Part shown: in pieces, positions 4,916-5,359 of the stretch
Layout of the letters: each line of letters opens with the position of its first letter
Numbering within the stretch: the first letter of the stretch is position 1
Source of the DNA: a bacterium
GTDB lineage: Bacteria; Patescibacteriota; Minisyncoccia; Ryanbacterales; 2-02-FULL-48-12
Direction of reading: 5' to 3'
DNA length: 5,359 bases
Assembly: GCA_005239605.1 (NCBI GenBank)
Contig: SBBS01000105.1
Coordinates: 1 to 5,359, forward strand
Notes under the pieces: model-generated
What the model was told of the DNA's origin: nothing
What the model saw: only the letters and a program-made list of their open reading frames with translations
The model's database searches: none
Translations under genes and position numbers: made by a program

Positions 4916-5239
4916 ATGCCATTCGCAGTAATCAAAACAGGCGGAAAACAATATCTTGTTGAACCCGGCAAAAAGCTCAAGATAGAAAAATTGCCTGCCG
5001 AAGTTGGCGAGAGTTTTTCATTTGATGAAGTTTTATTGGTAGCAGGGGAGAAAGGCGATGCAAAAATTGGCACACCTTTTATGGAAGGCGCAAAAGTTGA
5101 GGCAAAAGTATTGCGGCACGGCCGCGCCAAAAAAATAACCAATTTGCGCTACCACTCAAAAACCCGCCGCCGCCGCAAGCAAGGCCATCGCCAGCATTTT
5201 ACGGAAGTGGAAATTGCGACTATTAGACCTGTCCCTTAA
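4916..5239 (+). CDS. rplU: 50S ribosomal protein L21
   Basis: A 107-aa protein matching bacterial L21, a 23S rRNA-binding protein of the large subunit. Visible family features are FAVIKTGGKQYLVEPG (3-18) at the N-terminus, the central VG..…F.EVLLV region (30-42), KIGTPF..GA.V.A.V (50-65), and the basic signature KKITNLRYHSKTRRRRKQGHRQHFTEVEI (start 72, end 100). Length is normal for the family (about 100-105). The start is set by the conserved N-terminus; no Shine-Dalgarno precedes it, and a hairpin ends nine bases upstream. The final codons RPVP and the TAA lie in the terminal inverted repeat of the palindromic element, so the native C-terminus appears to have been replaced after about I103. 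rpmA (L27), the usual next gene, is not present in the remaining 120 bp. Confidence 0.97.
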   Translation: MPFAVIKTGGKQYLVEPGKKLKIEKLPAEVGESFSFDEVLLVAGEKGDAKIGTPFMEGAKVEAKVLRHGRAKKITNLRYHSKTRRRRKQGHRQHFTEVEIATIRPVP

Positions 5240-5359
5240 TAAATTTTCGGCTAAAAATTTCCGAAATCCGGCCGGGGCTTGGTGAAAATTTCTTGCGTGA
5301 GCCCTGCTAGCGCTTCAAAATTTTCACCGGCGCCCCATCTCATATTTCTGAAATTTCAC
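5224..5359. repeat. Left arm, loop and part of the right arm of the palindromic element (right copy)
   Basis: The element begins at TAGACCTG (5224), inside rplU, and runs to the window end. Its left terminal arm (5224-5247) is the inverse of 77-100. Internally GGTGAAAATTT (5281-5291) pairs with AAATTTTCACC (5318-5328) around a loop. The flanks AAATTTCCGAAAT (near 5257) and ATTTCTGAAATTT (5344-5356) pair with one mismatch. The whole unit is thus a nested long hairpin. Positions 5287-5359 repeat 1-73 in direct orientation. It carries no reading frame. As RNA it would form a hairpin right after the rplU stop, which could serve as a 3' end. Confidence 0.75.

Noticed and set aside
1..5359. A small plasmid or circular mobile element
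   Set aside because: The terminal overlap permits a circle, but rplU, tRNA-Glu and rmuC are chromosomal genes, there is no replication gene, and the overlap has a mismatch and lies in a palindromic repeat.

Overview
This 5.36-kb window looks like a chromosomal contig from a small-genome bacterium, possibly of the Patescibacteria/CPR type. That guess is inference: it rests on the general look of the L21, RmuC and P-type ATPase proteins and on weak or absent Shine-Dalgarno sites for the plus-strand genes. No taxonomic marker was tested. Both ends lie inside copies of one dispersed palindromic element, which is the usual reason an assembly stops.

Layout, left to right. Positions 1-100 are the right part of a palindromic, MITE-like repeat. 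Positions 111 to about 448 hold what looks like the C-terminal remnant of a serine-type site-specific recombinase, running tail to tail into a tRNA-Glu(CTC) gene on the minus strand (449-524). A 77-bp gap carries apparent promoters in both directions. Next come a complete 890-aa P2-type cation-transporting ATPase (602-3274) and, 42 bp downstream on the same strand, a complete RmuC-family protein (3317-4351). A short hairpin separates rmuC from a convergent 102-aa gene of unknown function on the minus strand (4384-4692), the only gene here with a textbook Shine-Dalgarno sequence. A 223-bp intergenic region with overlapping divergent promoters and a REP-like hairpin leads into rplU (ribosomal protein L21, 4916-5239). 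The last five codons and the stop of rplU lie inside the second copy of the palindromic element (5224-5359).

The genes do not form one pathway. They are housekeeping and maintenance functions (ion transport, recombination-associated RmuC, translation) whose edges have been altered by mobile DNA. The two points most worth following are the palindromic element, which seems to have trimmed a recombinase gene on one side and rewritten the L21 C-terminus on the other, and the ATPase, whose catalytic core is intact but whose membrane ion site lacks several Ca2+-binding residues of SERCA-type pumps. I found no CRISPR array, toxin-antitoxin pair or defence system, and I cannot claim a clear new biological system.
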